From positions 1-5,080 of the forward strand of contig JAUVKO010000167.1 in assembly GCA_030596225.1 (NCBI GenBank): a stretch of 5,080 bases of DNA, read 5' to 3'. A model generated the notes under the pieces. The model had not been told where the DNA came from. It saw only the letters and a program-made list of their open reading frames with translations, and did not search any database. Source of the stretch: Fidelibacterota bacterium. Lineage in GTDB: Bacteria; Fidelibacterota; UBA8477; JABMPR01. Shown here in pieces: positions 4,531 to 5,080 of the stretch; position 1 is the stretch's first letter; each line of letters opens with the position of its first letter. The position numbers were made by a program, and so were the translations under genes.

Positions 4531-5080
4531 CTAATAATACTGTACTGAAAGATCTACTGTTCCTGTATAGGCACCTGAAGCGATCATACCGACATCGATG
4601 GTACCAAATAAATAGAGATAAGCAGTTACAATATTGGGTGTATGTGCAGAGCTAGGTGGAGTAGGTGGTGCACCGGCGGGTCCACTTTCACGTTCTCGTA
4701 ATTGGAATCTGGCGCTACTCCCAGTAACCGTAATTGCCTGGTTAATATCATTCACTCCCCGGTTAGCGTATGCGAATTGGAGTGTCAACGGCATGAGATT
4801 AGAAGGATTATTCACATGAACAAGATTATCGGGCGCGGTTAAAATCACCTCAACATCTAATTCTTCGTTACCACTGATCGCAAAAACACCCATGCCCCCG
4901 TCACCCATATTAATTGCCGTGAGGCCATCACCAGCCATTACTTCAGGAAAAGTCATATCAGCATCTTTAGTTGCATCCAGAGAACTGGCAACGTGAATGC
5001 TAAAGTTAATGGTCTGAGCAAGGGATGCATGCTGACCAGCAAATAGCAGCATAATAACCATTAACATTAGTCTATTTCGC
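4531..5080 (-). CDS. DUF4402-type pilin-like subunit, 5' partial
   Basis: Probable exported structural subunit of a chaperone-usher fibre. The first ATG in the window (5067) gives 178 residues, but the frame stays open to the edge. The codons before it read R-N-R-L, which would supply the positive n-region that the hydrophobic segment MLMVIMLLFAG otherwise lacks, so the true start very likely lies beyond 5080. Numbering from that ATG, signal cleavage is expected after S-L-A (17) before Q18. The mature N-terminus has alternating hydrophobics (I20, F22, I24, V26), as in a donor strand. The middle (F40-P-E-V-M-A-G, then F62-A-I-S-G) matches my recollection of DUF4402. A Pro-rich insert lies at 129-144. 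The last strand, ending V-D-L-S-V-Q-Y-Y, has a penultimate Tyr and Gly at -14, the classical pilin C-terminal signature. There is no cysteine. The stop is TAG at 4531-4533. It could be a minor or tip subunit; which one is unknown. Confidence 0.8.
   Translation of the reverse strand, partial: RNRLMLMVIMLLFAGQHASLAQTINFSIHVASSLDATKDADMTFPEVMAGDGLTAINMGDGGMGVFAISGNEELDVEVILTAPDNLVHVNNPSNLMPLTLQFAYANRGVNDINQAITVTGSSARFQLRERESGPAGAPPTPPSSAHTPNIVTAYLYLFGTIDVGMIASGAYTGTVDLSVQYY

Noticed and set aside
4634..4819. Plus-strand 61-codon frame opposite the first subunit.
   Set aside because: It is an antisense shadow of the pilin-like gene, whose strand pattern and signal peptide are clear.

Overview
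The window is one minus-strand gene cluster, read right to left, that encodes a chaperone-usher (CU) surface-fibre system. In transcription order it holds a DUF4402-type pilin-like protein (5' end outside the window), a second DUF4402-type pilin-like protein, a PapD-like periplasmic chaperone and a complete outer-membrane usher. The four genes explain nearly all of the sequence, and I see no convincing plus-strand gene.

Layout: 4531-5080 is the partial first subunit. 4302-4530 is an AT-rich intergenic stretch with a plausible sigma70-type promoter and a good Shine-Dalgarno site for the second subunit (3753-4301). 3585-3752 holds a strong intrinsic terminator, a short tandem repeat and the chaperone leader. 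2754-3584 is the chaperone. 153-2753 is the usher, which begins with a TTG codon directly after the chaperone TAA, in the same frame. 1-152 has no gene but carries a 16-bp perfect palindrome inside a larger inverted repeat.

How the parts should work together: all four proteins carry Sec-type signal peptides. In the known CU pathway the chaperone lends a G1 strand to each Ig-like subunit, delivers it to the usher, and the usher joins subunits by donor-strand exchange. Both small proteins look like donor-strand subunits. Each has an N-terminal stretch of alternating hydrophobic residues and a C-terminal beta strand with a penultimate Tyr. One of them also has Gly at position -14, as in classical pilins. 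The terminator after the second subunit gene, followed by chaperone and usher, would give much subunit and little assembly machinery.

The system is not the textbook type. The subunits belong to DUF4402 and have no cysteines. The chaperone lacks the two basic residues that anchor subunits in PapD. The usher C-terminal region carries a perfect EF-hand-type loop. Organism: a diderm bacterium with moderately low GC. Three of four signal peptides end in Ala-Gln, a style common in FCB-group bacteria such as Marinimicrobia, Ignavibacteria or Calditrichota, and clear Shine-Dalgarno use argues against typical Bacteroidia. This placement is a weak inference; a proteobacterium is not excluded.
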